DNA from: Lepisosteus oculatus
Lineage: Eukaryota > Chordata > Actinopteri > Semionotiformes > Lepisosteidae
Length of the DNA stretch: 64,000 bases
NCBI RefSeq assembly: GCF_040954835.1
Contig: NC_090707.1
Location: forward strand, 22,152,570 to 22,216,569
Direction: 5' to 3'
Below are positions 9,026-20,847 of this stretch, piece by piece; the first letter of the stretch is position 1, and each line of letters begins with the position of its first letter. The notes beneath the pieces are model-generated. The model was not told the origin of the DNA and made no database searches. It saw nothing but the letters and a program-made list of their open reading frames with translations. The position numbers were made by a program, and so were the translations under genes.

Positions 9026-9752
9026 TACCTTTAAAGTGGAGACGACGGCACTGAAATTTTTTGGCGCGCCTTCTCTTTAAAGCCCTGGCCAAATATGAAG
9101 ACAGTACGTACAGTTCTAATTCAAACGGAATTACAAACTACACATCCCAGTTACCATGGTGGTGCTTGTGATCATTGCGTTTAACCAACGAAACAGGGCG
9201 AAAAATCAGTCACATGACTTTTTTGTCACGTCAGTCACATAAAAACAAAGTTGATCAAGTTTTATTATTTTAAATCATTTTCAAAACAAAAAACTCAAAT
9301 CAAAATCAAAACAGTAAACATTTTTGAAAACACATTTTATTGAAATTATTTATATATTTATATATATCTTTGTAAAATGCAAATAAAATGACTTAGAAAA
9401 AGCAAAAATTCAACATCAATGTTTTTTTAAAAAAATGGGGAGAAATGCAATGTCTTTTTGTTTGTGACTCTTAATGGGTAGGTGGGCTTGTTTACTAAAT
9501 TATGTTAACATAATTCACCAAAAATACTTGGTAGTATTTTTGAAATGGCAACATGCATCTCCTTCTCAACATTGACTCTTAATCTTAAGTCTTGCCTATT
9601 GTCATGTGACACAATCTAGCTAGGTAGCATGCGACTCATACATTCTGTGTGCACGAACAGTGGGTTTTGCTCATAATAAAATGTTTCTTTGACTGGCGAT
9701 ACCATTCCCACCACTAAATTTCAGTCCTGTTTCTCTTCTCTCTGTCCCATTG
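9026..9752. other. no gene; CpG-bearing patch then AT-rich sequence
   Basis: 9040-9240 has E2F-like 'tttggcgcgcc', 'aactacacatcccag' (resembling a ZNF143-type site) and an E-box 'gtcacatgac'. These could mark an old promoter or the arm of a decayed transposon; no transcript is supported. 9241-9752 is AT-rich with nothing recognisable. Confidence 0.35.
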
Positions 9753-10290
9753 CGGCCAACAGGCATATCACCTTGCAACTCACAACTGGTAACCCACTGA
9801 AGCTAAGCAGGTGTGAGCCTGGTTAGTACCTGGATGGGAGACCTCCTGGGAAAAACTGAGGTTGCTGCTGGAAGAGGTGTTAGTGGGGCCAGTAGGGGGC
9901 ACTCACCCTGCGGTCTATGTTGGTCCTAATGCCACAGTATAGTGATGGGGACACTATACTGTAAAAAGGTGCCATCCATCGGACGAGACGTAAAACCGAG
10001 GTCCTGACTCTCAGTGGTCATTAAAAATCCCAGGGTGTTGCTTGAAAAGAGTAGGGGTGTAACCCCAGTGTCCTGGCCAAATTTCCCATTTGCCCTTACT
10101 CTGTTCTCCTCCCCATTAATAGCTGATGTGTGATGAGCGTTCTGGCACACTATGGCTGCTGACACATCATCCAGGTTAATGCTGCACATTGGTGGTGGTG
10201 GAAGGGAGTCCCTGTTACCTGTAAAGTGCTTTGAGTGGAGTGTCCAGAAAAGTATTATACAAGTGTAAGCAATTAGAATTATTATTATTG
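9753..10290 (+). mobile_element. 5S rRNA-derived SINE (SINE3-like), near full length
   Basis: The 5' part (about 9755-9870) is 5S rRNA-like: 'gaagctaagcaggtgtg', 'agcctggttagtacctgg', 'atgggagacctcctggg' match the 5S internal promoter region. The body follows ('taaaaccgaggtcctgactc', 'taaaaatcccagggtgttg'), then a LINE-like tail 'tgtaaagtgctttgagtgg' and an ATT-rich end. Other copies are at 13995-14335 (+), 20808-21362 (-) and 52573-52795 (-). Confidence 0.92.
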
Positions 10291-11888
10291 TCCTCAATAT
10301 TATAAATGAATCCTTGAGCACTGGCTGTTGTACCAAATGATCCTCAAAACTGCTGCCATTACCCCCATGCCAAGAAAGCCTAACAATCTGGACAATCTAA
10401 ACAATTTTTGCCCCAACTCCAATTTACCCTTTCTTGCAAAAAATCTAGAACATGCTGTCACATTTCAATTGCATAACATGGCAAATAACCTTTTCGAACC
10501 CCTCCAATCTGGCTTCACAGCACAGAAACTGCCCTGGTCAAAGCCACTAACGATCTTCTAATAGCTTCTGATTCTGGTTCTCTTTCTATACTCATCCTTC
10601 TCGATCTCAGTGCTGTGTTTGGAGTTTCTGATTCTGGTTCTGTTTTTATACTTATCCTTCTTGATCTCAGTGCTGTGTTTGGAGTTTCTGACACTGCTCT
10701 CAAATGGTTCAAGTCTTACCTCACTGATCACTGTCACTTTGTCTCTCTTAATGGGTATAGATCTGATATAGGTCTTGTTAAGTCTGGTGTTCCTCAGGGC
10801 TCAATTCTGGACCCCTTGCTTTTCAGCATTTACATGTTTCCACTTGGTCAGCTTTAAAGATCACATGGCCTCAGCTATCATTTCTATGCTTATGATACCC
10901 AAATATACATCCATACCAAATCTGACACTGATGTGGCTGTCTCTATTTTATCTAAAAGCATCTCTGACATAAAAACTTCAATTTCCTTCATCATAACTGT
11001 GACAAAACTGAAGTAATGCTTATTGGCACCCCCCATCAACTTCATGAAGCCAATCCTGTAACCCTATCTGTAGATGGTTCTGTACTTGAGCTTCAATCTA
11101 ATTGAAAAACCTTGGGGTGATATTCGATTCTGGCTTAACATTCGACCCACATGTGCAGCATATTGTCAAAACATATTTTTTCACCTCAGAAATATCCCTA
11201 AACTTTGCCCTATGTTATCACTTTCTGTGGCTGAAAAGCTGATTGTCATTTGTGCTCTCCTGAATTGACTACTGTAATGCTCTACTCGCTAGTGTATCTA
11301 AATCCACTTTGAACAAACTGCAGTATGTTCACAATTCGGCAGTTAGAATCCTGACCAGGTCTAGTGCAAGTGATCACCTTATTCTTATCCTGGACTCCTT
11401 GCACTGGCTTCCTGTCAAATTCTGTGTGGACTTTAAAATCCTCATGTTCACCATAAGGCTCAGTATGGCTTTGCCCCTCAGTACCTGTCTGAAGTATTAT
11501 CGCCCTACTCCCCACCTCACAACCTTCGCTCTTCTAATTCTGGTCTCCTAATTGTCCCCCAAGCTCATCTACATTGTATGGGTGACAGGGCCTTCTCCTG
11601 TTATGCCCCCAGGCTCTGGAACTCTCTCCCCAAGGATATCAGAGAGTCAACTTCTCTAAACTCCTTCAAATCCAAACTAAAAACCTTCTTCTTTAGAAGA
11701 GCCTTTACTTTACTGGTTCCATTCTTTACCCCTCTGCTCCTACTATACTTAGTACCACCATCCATGGTCTCCTCTGTGCATTGTAATTGTGTTTTATCTT
11801 GTGTATTCTGTTTATTTATTGTTGTTGTTATTATGTAAAGCGCTTTAAGAAGCCACCTTTAAAGGTGCTATATAAAATAAAGTCATTT
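10291..11888 (+). pseudogene. L2-like LINE reverse transcriptase and 3' end, decayed
   Basis: Fragments in order: 'LDNLNNFCPNSNLPFLAK' (start of RT), 'LKWFKSYLTD', 'SGVPQGSILDPLLFSIYM' (motif B, about 10780-10840), 'LNKLQYVHNSAVRILTRSS' and 'LDSLHWLPVKFCVDFKIL' (11310-11450), 'APRLWNSLPKDIRES' (11610) and 'FKSKLKTFFFRRAF'. The tail 'cgctttaagaagccacct'...'tatataaaataaag' is the usual L2-group 3' end. Many frame breaks and a 60-bp tandem duplication (10567-10686) make it inactive. Confidence 0.88.
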
Positions 11889-12886
11889 AGTGTGTGTCAC
11901 TGTCATTGTTAATACATATGTGTTTAGCCTAATGTGCCTGGATTTTTACTCTTTTCACCAAACTATTAAGTGTCAGAAAACAAAGAATTCACTTGCCTCT
12001 AACTACAGTATACCCACTGCTCAGATGTATTCTGGCTGAAATCACTTACAAGTTGGGGGTTATGATCAATTATTTTGTTTATTGACTAATCCACTTAGTC
12101 ATTTCCTGATTTTCTCCATTTTTGTAACCCTCATTTTTAACAGTATTTTTGTTTGTAGAAGGACCATCTATTAAAAAACATAAGATTTGGAAATACAAGA
12201 TTAATTTTAACACAGTTCACCAGTTAAGGTAACTTTTAAAAGGTTGTATGGGATAGTATTTTGCTTCTTTGAAACATTTCCATTATTTTTTTATTCTTGA
12301 GTGATTAAGGTGCTATGAATTTAAGTAACAACTAATTCATTATGCATTCTGGTTATCATGTTTCCATGTTGCATACTTTAACATTGCTATCTGGACCTAG
12401 AAAGTACCGTTATTAAGTGTCAGCCCACACATTGTCACAGCTATAATTATTTCTTGTATGTTATGAGAACAGCTTTTCTTTCTCAAGACTACTTTTAAAT
12501 TTTAAACCACTGATGTCTAGACATCAAATTATTGAACTCCTCCCATATTTTTGTGTGTTTTTTTGGTTTGTGAACTAAACAGCATTTGTTGATAAACAAA
12601 TGTGGAAACTACAAGTGTAATGTAAGAAATATTTTATACCAGGTAATATGATATTGATTTTTTATCCATGGTAACATTACCAGAACTGACATGGATTAAA
12701 TTCATGACAGAAACAATTCTTATATTTGTACTTTTTATGATTGTTATGGTTCTTGATGAATATAGTGCTCTTATCTTGCTTGGCATTTGTTTCTCAAATG
12801 CAAAAAGCATCTCAATCTCAATCATTTTGTCTTTTTAAGGGGGTGGCACACAAAGCAGACTTTGTGTCTATTATATGGAGACTTTT
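11889..12886. other. no recognisable feature
   Basis: AT-rich unique sequence with only short chance frames. Confidence 0.45.
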
Positions 12887-13215
12887 TGTAACGGGAGCCG
12901 GTATTGACTCCTGTGAAGTACGTAGGACCCTATACAGACGGTATAATCTGGAAGAGACTGGAGAAGGGCTACAGGGAAAATACGGTGAGGAAAGGATGAT
13001 GACAAACAGTGGGCGATGCCGACAGTGATCCAGGTGCATTGGGGGAGTGCAGGCATCCAAATGAGGGAAGTCCAAATGGGAAACTAGGGCGCAGTCCAGG
13101 GTCCACGTGCCAGGAGATCCATCCAAGACAAACGATTCAAACCAGGAATGGGATCAGGGACAGGAGCAGGAACAAGGAAGTTAAAAAAAAGCTGGTCAGG
13201 ATGCCGTTTGGAAGC
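12887..13215 (-). mobile_element. LTR fragment (family of 16.0 and 40.5 kb)
   Basis: The reverse complement matches the 3' half of the solo LTR at 16032-16585: 'gtaggaccctatacagacgg', 'tataatctgg', 'gcaggcatccaaatg', 'ggcgcagtccagggtcc', 'ggtcaggatgccg'. It starts with TGTAACGG, the complement of an LTR end ...TTACA, and is truncated near 13215. Confidence 0.75.
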
Positions 13216-13219
13216 CAAG

Positions 13220-13735
13220 GACTAGAGACTAAGAAATGTCACACAGCACCTCACCTGTCCACAAGACATTGTCAGCAAGACCAGACCTATTAATATGGTC
13301 AAGAGCTATTAAAAACATCATCATGTTGGTGCTCACAATCCCATGGAAGGAACATATTGAGGAGGCACACAAGAGGAAGCTGCCCAGGTACCAGCCTTTG
13401 GCAGAAGAGTGCAATTTGAGGGGATGGAAAGTCAAGTGCTTGCCTATGGAGGTTGGAGCGAGAGGTTTCCCAGGACAGTCACTATGGATGGCACGGAAGA
13501 TGTTGGACATAACATGTCAGCTTCGAAAAAGAATTTGCAAGGCAGTGGGGCGAAAGGCAGAGAAGGCATCACTTCTGCTGTGGCAGAAGAGGGAGGAGCA
13601 GTGGTTCTGCCACCTGACTCAGGTCAGGCCTGGTTGGCGCACCCTCTAGAATGTGTAGTGCGTAGTGCCGAAACACCATGTGAAGAAACACCTGGAGATA
13701 AAGTTAGAAGCAGGAAATGTCTTTGGCTGTAGGTA
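13220..13735 (+). pseudogene. remnant encoding a PD-(D/E)XK restriction-like endonuclease domain
   Basis: An open frame (137 codons, 13236-13649) reads 'RPDLLIWSRAIKN', 'VLTIPWKEHIEEAHKRK', 'RGWKVKCLPMEVGARGFPG' and 'KAEKASLLLWQKREEQW'. The pattern PD, then about 15-20 residues to a beta strand 'LTxPW', then 'EEAxxRKxxxY' resembles restriction-like nuclease domains at the C-terminus of R2/NeSL-type non-LTR elements. Relatives I recall have Glu before 'LTVPWE'; here it is Val, so the active site may be damaged. No RT motif is adjacent. Family assignment is inference. Confidence 0.6.
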
Positions 13736-13994
13736 TGTAAATATTATCATGGGTACAAAAGCATAATAACGTAATGTTCTTATTAAAAATCTCAAATTCA
13801 ATACATTAAAAAATTCTGAACATTCCTCACACTTTTAAAGGAAGATAAAATGCAGTCACCCAGAAAACATAACAAAACCAACCTGGAACAATGTGACACA
13901 TTTAAAATTTGTGCCCTGCCTTCCACATGTAAGTTATAGATGGACTTAAATATTTGCTCCTAAAATGAAAATGATAATTTCATTTCAATCAATC
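13736..13994. other. no recognisable feature
   Basis: AT-rich, nothing recognised. Confidence 0.4.
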
Positions 13995-14299
13995 AATCCG
14001 TCCTTCGGATGAGATGTAAAACCGAGGTCCTGACTCTCTGTGGTCATTAAAAATCCCAGGGCGTTTCTCAAAATACCAATCATGGCCTCCTAATAATCCC
14101 CATCTTGCCATGAATTGGCTTCGTCACTCTGTTCTCCTCCCCACTGATAGTTGATGTGCGGTGAGCGTTCTGGTGCACTATGGCTGCCGTCACATCATCC
14201 ACGTGAATGCTGCACATTGGTGGTGACGGAGGGGAGTCCCCATTGCCTGTAAAGCACTTTTAGTGGAGTCTCCAGAAAAGCACTATATAAGCGTAAGCA

Positions 14300-14332
<33 letters not shown>

Positions 14333-14335
14333 TAT
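13995..14335 (+). mobile_element. 5S-derived SINE, 5' truncated
   Basis: Begins within the body ('ccttcggatgagatgtaaaa', 'ccgaggtcctgactctctg') and runs through 'ctgcacattggtggtgacgg' and 'gtaaagcacttttagtgg' to an (ATT)n tail at about 14303-14332. The 5S head is missing. Confidence 0.88.
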
Positions 14336-14427
14336 ATTATTAATCATATCTGAGCTTTGATTCAATATCAGAGTATCAAGTCACTTGAGAAAGAGTCTCA
14401 TCCTTTTTTTCTTTCTAATAAATGTGG

Positions 14428-14537
14428 TTCAGGTGGTAGCATGCGTAGGCTGCAAAGGAAGAATACTGTAGGTTTATTCCATGCTGAAAAGAAAGAAAAC
14501 AATGTTTTGACTCTGGAGCCTTCTTCGGGTGAATTGG
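14428..14537 (-). mobile_element. PLE tail fragment
   Basis: 'ggttcaggtggtagcatgcg', 'aggctgcaaaggaagaatac', 'tttattccatgctgaaaaga', 'ctggagccttcttcgggtg' match the PLE tail on the minus strand, with deletions. Confidence 0.82.
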
Positions 14538-16031
14538 AATGACTTAATCTAGGTTTGGTGTTGCTGGAACGGAAAAAATATCACTGAAATGCATCACCAC
14601 ATATAATAACTCACAATGTCATCATCCCAGCTAATGTATTTTGAAAACTACCATGAATGTCCATCTTTCCCAGTTCAATCTACTTTTTAACCACTGTCAT
14701 TGGGAGGACAGTATACTGTATGATTTTTTTTTCTCAATTAAGGTGGGGCTTTGTCAATAAGAAAAGAAAAGAAAAGAAAACATTTAGAAACTTGATACAT
14801 TTAACATTTTTGCCCTGCCTTCACCTTAATGACACGAATATCCATATTTTGTATCACATATTTGTTCCTCAACTGAAAGCGATGTTTTCATTTCTGTCAT
14901 ATCTTTTTTTTTTAAATAGCATATATACTGGCTTGGCAAAGGCAAACGATGAATCAAATGTTTAATTCATCATTAAGCACAATGTCATTTAATACACTAG
15001 ACTTCTAACAGTTCACAGATACAGTTATCTTCTCAGTCTCTAGCTTTTTTCAAAACAAAGGTATTGGTTTGCAGGAAAATATAATCTATTCTGGATAATA
15101 AAAACTGAAATTTAAATTCTAGCTGCAAAGTCTACACACAAATTTGATCTTCTTCCGTTCCCATACAACTCATTACATAACCTATCCAGTTATTGCAAAA
15201 GCCATAATTTAAGTGACTCATTTACACTAAACCTTTGATAACTCTAATGTTTTCAACTATTAGTCCTGCTTCACTTAAACTTCAAGATTACAGTAATGCT
15301 GATGATTATTGCTAATTGCTGTTTTGATCAGCTATGCATCCAATATTGCTTCATAACACATACAAGCCTTGGGTATGAATTTGGAAAAACAACACATTGC
15401 TTTCTCTTTACTATCTTTGACAACATTTTAAAAAGTTTGGTATAGTGTCACTTTGTTTCAGGATATTAGGTACTTCTAATACACTCTGGTCCAGGAACAT
15501 TGAATAAATAGCACAGGCATTGTGTTTATGTAGTGTATTGGATCTACTTATTAATTACAGTAACTACTAACTTCCAAATTAGCTAGATTGGCTTAATAGC
15601 CTTTTCTTCTTTATAACCTCTTTTTTGATCTTACGTACGTAAAGTGTATGGCAAAGCTGAAATCTTTCATGCAGAGTTCAGAATGGTTAAACTATGGTAG
15701 CAAGAAATCCCGCAAAAGACAGATGATAGAAGCCAGTTCAATCACAGGCAACCAGTTGTACAGTAACTATGCACATGTTACTCAGTGGCTCAAATTGCAT
15801 CCTGCTGAAATAATATTGAGATTGACACTGTGACAATGCCCTGGCCATTAATGATTGTAAACCCTGTGCTAATTAACTTATCAATTCCCATTTACCTTCT
15901 TTCTTATTACTCCCTAATGCAGAATCTGTACCACAAACAGCAGTATGAAGTAATGGTTAGAAAAAGGCTGTTCATGCACAAGTATCCAGTAAATCCAGTA
16001 GAATTCCAATCTGTATAAGTAGGTTCAAATC
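14538..16031. other. no gene recognised
   Basis: AT-rich. Short frames at 15648-16018 have no recognisable product. An (AAAAG)n run is at about 14760-14780. Confidence 0.45.
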
Positions 16032-16585
16032 TGTCATGATCCTCATCCCTCCTCTTAAGGGTGCTCCGACCCTTTCGTATTTTAGTTGATTATGTGCACC
16101 TGCCCTCTGTGTAGTCTGACACTATTTAACCCTGGCACTATTACCCACACTATTTCTGGCTCAGCATTGGAAGATGGACGCTTGGATGCCCACCTACCAG
16201 CGTTTCAAGGAGAGACCGATGGCATAGATTTCATCACAGCGTCCTGACCATCTGAGTCCGGGGCTGAGAGCGCCTGACCTCGTTATCCTGCTTTTAACTC
16301 TCTGTTCCTGTTCCGGATCCCGTTCTGGATTTTAATTTTGTCTGTCCAGGATGGTTCTCCCAGCACCTGGTCCCTGGACTGCGCCTTGGTTTTCCTTTTC
16401 GGACTGTTTGGACTTGGTTGCCTGCGCCACGCCCCCCGAGCACCAGATCAGTGTCGTCACACCCCCCGGTCTGTCATCCTGTCCTGATCCTCATTGTGTT
16501 TTCCCTGGTTTCCTTCTCCAGTTATTTCCAGATTATACCGTCTGCATAGGGTCCTACACTACACACTTCACCGGCTGCCATGACA
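16032..16585 (+). mobile_element. solo LTR with perfect 5-bp target duplication
   Basis: 554 bp starting TGTCATGA and ending CATGACA, flanked on both sides by AAATC (16027-16031 and 16586-16590). TG...CA ends plus an exact 5-bp repeat indicate an LTR left by recombination between the two LTRs of a retroelement. A TATA-like 'ctatttaaccc' lies about 95 bp in. It is clearly related to 40497-41035 ('cctcctcttaaggg', 'ggctcagc.ttggaaga.gga', 'gtctgcatagggtcct'). Confidence 0.9.
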
Positions 16586-17963
16586 AAATCTAAATTCTCT
16601 TTGACACAATAAATGAATATTTTTAATATGTTTCAATCATGTAGACCAGGATTGTTGATCTTACCTACTTGATGTCTAAGCACAGTAATAAATTGCATAA
16701 GCCAATGGTTGCACCACAGTGTAAAAACCCACGCGTATTCTTGTCAGTGCCATGTATGTTTGGGGAATAAAGAGGTTCAGAGGTGTCTGCTTCCATTTAA
16801 TCCATGTATAGATTCACTCTATTTAATCTCTTTTTGAAAAGGTTTCAAATGACGTTCCTTGTATTATGCAATACAAATATCTATTGAGAGAGACATTCAC
16901 TTAGGAATCTTTTAAAGGGCATTTCAGATAAGATCTTGACGCAGCTGTTTTTTTAAAAAATGCTTTTTGTGTGTGTGTATTTTGATAAAGTCTTTGTTTT
17001 GTTTACAATATACTATCTAATAAAATGGTGCAACACAGAACATCTGTTCAGCAGATAACACATTAGCTATAATGGTTTTCATGTTTTAATAGACCGAGCT
17101 CTGTATTCTACAAAACAAGTGGACAATATACTAATGAGCTAATAACACTACAGTATGAAACACTACAGATACTGTACATTGTAATTAATTAAAACTGGTT
17201 TTGTAAATATACTGAAATAAATACCAAATACTAAAAAAAACCTTATACTGTACCTGTCTTTCTCAAACAGTTAAATAATAATTTAAACTTCCTCTTGTTT
17301 CTATTTTTGTTTCACTACATAGCCAGAGGAACTGATCCTAATGTTTTTTCTTTCAATTTTCTTGCCTTTGAAACCTAATATCTTTTTTGTGTGGTTTGCA
17401 ACACACATCTTTTGTTTTCACTTGACGGTTCCCAGTAAGCTTCAATGAAAACAAAATCTGTTGATAGGTATATAATACTCTTAAGAGTACTAAGCAACAA
17501 CAAACAAGAACAAAAATAAAAGAGGAAGATATTTACTTGTCCTGAAAGACCAGAAATTCTAGAGTTATAGTTGAGATAGGAAGTACTCTTTAAGACTCAT
17601 ATTTATAAACTCACTATATATGTCATGTTATCACTTTTGAGACATTAACCAGATTTTACTGTCATTACTTGATACATATACATATAAAGTAATACGTGCT
17701 TTTGTCACGATGAGACATAACTACTGCAATATTATGCTTTCCATATTCTGTTTTCAGCTAGATAAAAGTACATCTGCAAGACTGCTTCACAGAACAATGG
17801 ACAGTGACGACAAAACACCAAATCTTTGCGCATGCTGTTTTTTTCACCTTCTCTTTGACCGCACAACACCTGCCATTGCTACATTTCAATGTACATTAAA
17901 CCAATAAGGTTTGGGACACATTTGAACATTTTGTTTCTTACACAGCATTTTGTGGACTGAATT
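16586..17963. other. no recognisable feature
   Basis: AT-rich unique sequence. I see no gene or repeat. Confidence 0.45.
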
Positions 17964-18308
17964 CACCCATCCCTCCATTTTCTAACTGCTTCATCCAATT
18001 CAGGGTCTCGTGGGAGCTGGAGTCTATCCCAGCAAGCAACACGCACAAGGAGGAATACACTCTGGATGGGACGTCAGTCCATTGCAGACCACACACACTG
18101 ACAAACACGCACACACTCACATGAGGGACAATTTGCCAAGAAGCCAATTAACCTGTCATTATGTCTTTGGACTGTGGGAGGAAACCAGATGCCCAGTTGA
18201 ACATGGGGAGAACATATCTGAACATCCATGCAGATAGCACCCCAGGAAATGAAGCCAGGGCTCCAATGCTGTAAGGCAAATACTAAGCACTGCACCACCA
18301 TGTTGCGC
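17964..18308 (-). mobile_element. tRNA-derived SINE (family B)
   Basis: The plus strand shows the tail side first ('ccatccctccattttctaac', 'gtgggagctggagtctatcc'), then 'gtctttggactgtgggagga', 'catggggagaacatatctga', and the complement of the tRNA head ('ctaagcactgcaccaccatg'). Related pieces lie at 42382-42440 and 60555-60705. Confidence 0.82.
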
Positions 18309-19238
18309 TGGATTTAATCCATTTAGAAATATTTCAGAGAGCTTCTGTCCTTGTACGCCACACTCTGGAGTGAAAGGCAAATTCAGTTTGGCCTCACATA
18401 TATCCTAACAGGAAATGGAGAAAGTTTATGTTAGAGGTTTAGTATTTGAATTGTGAAACTCCTAGATATTCTGCTGTGTGGTAGGTGATATGGATCTGCA
18501 AATAAACTTTAAACATAAATTGAATGGTGCTCAACAAGAATATTACAGAATCAATGAACCAATAATCAGTAAATGAGGGTATTGTGTGAACATGGCCGAC
18601 TTGTTTTGCAAGGGTATCACACAACGAGAGGAGAAAGGATGGAAGTCCAGTATGTCAAGTTTATCATATGTTTAATTTAGTAGAAGTGCAGATCTGTTTT
18701 TTTTTAAACCAAATACAATGGCATACATCAGAGGAAAAACCTTCAACAAACTTGCACAGGTGTTGACTCTGGCAGCAGGTGGGGGCAGGGGATTTTAAAA
18801 GGTATGGTATATAGAGGGACACCGATGTCTGTATAGATATATAAAAAATGTTTGAGAGAAAAAGGACATCATCAAGAAAACATGTGGTCCATGTATGATT
18901 TGTCCTCTGCATAGTTATTGAACTTTAATGCATTCTGTTTTGACTGATCAGCACCTGTTATCTTGTGCTGCCCCCTGGTGTTATATGCACACATACTCAT
19001 TTGCTAGGCCATGGCACTGTACTTTAGATGAATATTCCTGTATACCTTGTTGTGGGGTGTTATTTATGTTACTGGATTATTCTGTCTGTGAATTATTTTT
19101 TTCTTCTTATCAACTTATCAAGAAACTTACATAGAAACATTTGCTTCTCTGTGTCAGTGTAAACAACTTGCAAGTCTTTTGCATCTTTGTGTAGATGGTT
19201 GTGCACAATCAGGCCAATAAAATGGCATAACATTTAGA
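18309..19238. other. no recognisable feature
   Basis: No gene or repeat recognised; short frames only. Confidence 0.4.
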
Positions 19239-19510
19239 GATCAGATCACTTTATTAGCCATATGCAATTTCTTGCATTAGGAATGTGTCTTTTTTGCATA
19301 CCCCAACTTGCTCTCCATGAGACCGACAGTGAGAGAAGCTTGGGGTCAGAGCACAGGGTCAGCCATTGTACAGCACCCCTGGAAAAGTTGGGGTAAAGGG
19401 CCTTGCTCAGGGGCCCAATGAAGTAGGATTCCTCTGCTAGCCACAGGATTTGAACCAGCAACCTTCCAGCCACAGGCGCAGATCCTTAGCCACAGAGCCA
19501 CCACTCCAGT
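19239..19510 (-). mobile_element. tRNA-derived SINE (family A), near complete
   Basis: The minus strand has an A-box-like 'gtggctaaggatctgcgcc', a B box 'ggttcaaatcc', the body 'gaccccaagcttctctcact' and the tail 'catatggctaataaagtgat'. It is the better copy of the family at 652-884. Confidence 0.85.
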
Positions 19511-20577
19511 GACTGTAGTGTTGTGAGGGATGTGATCAATTAGCAATGTCTTTTCTAAATTCTGACGATGCAGAAAAAAATCTTGTCACCTGAGGGAAAG
19601 GTACAGAATTTCTTTGGGGATTGAAATGCTGGGAGTTTCTACTGCATCACAAATAAGCTCTGATTGTCAGGGTGTCAGTGGTGAACCTACAGTATGTAAC
19701 ATTGTAAGTAATCAGACAGGACTCAAAGTCAATTGGATTAACGCTGAAGAGCTCTAGCAACCCTTTCCTGGACTTACCGCCTGATGGTGATTTTGTCAAT
19801 TATCAAGAATCTTTTGACAAGATGAGATGCTCATGGATATTGATTTTAGTGTTCTCTACATAAATCCCAAAATGTTGTGCAACCTTGGTTTTGCTGTTAA
19901 AACCAACAGCAAAGATTATCATCCTGACCTTTGGGTCATTTTGAATTTTTTGTCATTTTCAATTCACTTACCAAATCAAAGTGAAATAATGAGATGCAGT
20001 TTCCCCTAACACATCAGAAATAAATCAGTGGATTTGCTTTTCTATTTACTTTTTTGCCTACAATTCTGGTGACAACTTTGAACATCTCCAGTATCTTATC
20101 ACAATAATAATTACATTAATTAATTTTTTTCGTAACTATACTTTTGTTTTGCTTACAGAAGCCAGGAACCAAATAAAATCACTGTATTATTATTTTTTTT
20201 ATTTAGTGAAACTAACAAAATTGTGATGAAAATATTAATACTTATATGTAAGATTGCATAGAGAATATTATGGTGTTATCTTGTTTATATTGGCATTTTT
20301 TCACTAAGAACACTGAAAATCCTTTAGTAAATGCAATTAAATTGCTCTCCACGCCACGTTTCCTGTCTCTGATTGTAAAATCTGTCCTAAGTTACCATCA
20401 TTTACTGTATGTTTTCTATTACAAAACCAGAGACAAAATTGTCAACTTAGTTTCCTTTAACGTCACTGGCGAATTAAGTAATTTCAATTTGCAACAAATT
20501 TCTGTTTTTTTTCTCTCATTTCTATGTAACATTTGCCCCGTCTGTCTTTCTGTGTGGTCAGAAACCAGCTCTAATTA
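19511..20577. other. no recognisable feature
   Basis: Nothing recognised; short chance frames. Confidence 0.4.
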
Positions 20578-20802
20578 GAACATTAGAATTAGTGACCATT
20601 TTGCCCATCCAGATCATTTGGTTGCTAGTAATTTAATTCATCCCATCCAACCATTTTTTGACAGAAGCAATGGTGCAGGCTTCACCAACATAGCTGGGCA
20701 ACTTCTAGATGCCCACAGTTCTTTGTGTATGAAAGCCCTTCTGACTATCAGTTTTACATGTATTTCACTGTAGTTCCCGCATGTGTTCTCTTTTTTATCT
20801 TT

Positions 20803-20805
<3 letters not shown>
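20578..20805 (-). mobile_element. CR1-like LINE 3'-region fragment
   Basis: 'gaacattagaattagtgacc', 'ttgcccatccagatcatttg', 'ggtgcaggcttcaccaacat' and 'cacagttctttgtgtatgaa' resemble the 3' end of a dispersed fish LINE. Its tail, read on the other strand, is '...ctcgtttgtaatctttctta'. The same tail is at 36305-36390 (-) and 32570-32600 (+). Confidence 0.55.

Positions 20806-20807
<2 letters not shown>

Positions 20808-20847
<40 letters not shown>

Noticed and set aside
9755..9870. Functional 5S rRNA gene
   Set aside because: 5S-like head is shortened and continues into a SINE body and tail rather than a T-run terminator.
15960..16600. SINE split at its B box by the solo LTR
   Set aside because: 'aatggttag' and 'ggttcaaatc' precede the LTR, but no SINE body follows the LTR, so the case is too weak.
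18010..18380. Overlapping frames on both strands
   Set aside because: They fall in a tRNA-derived SINE; no protein similarity.
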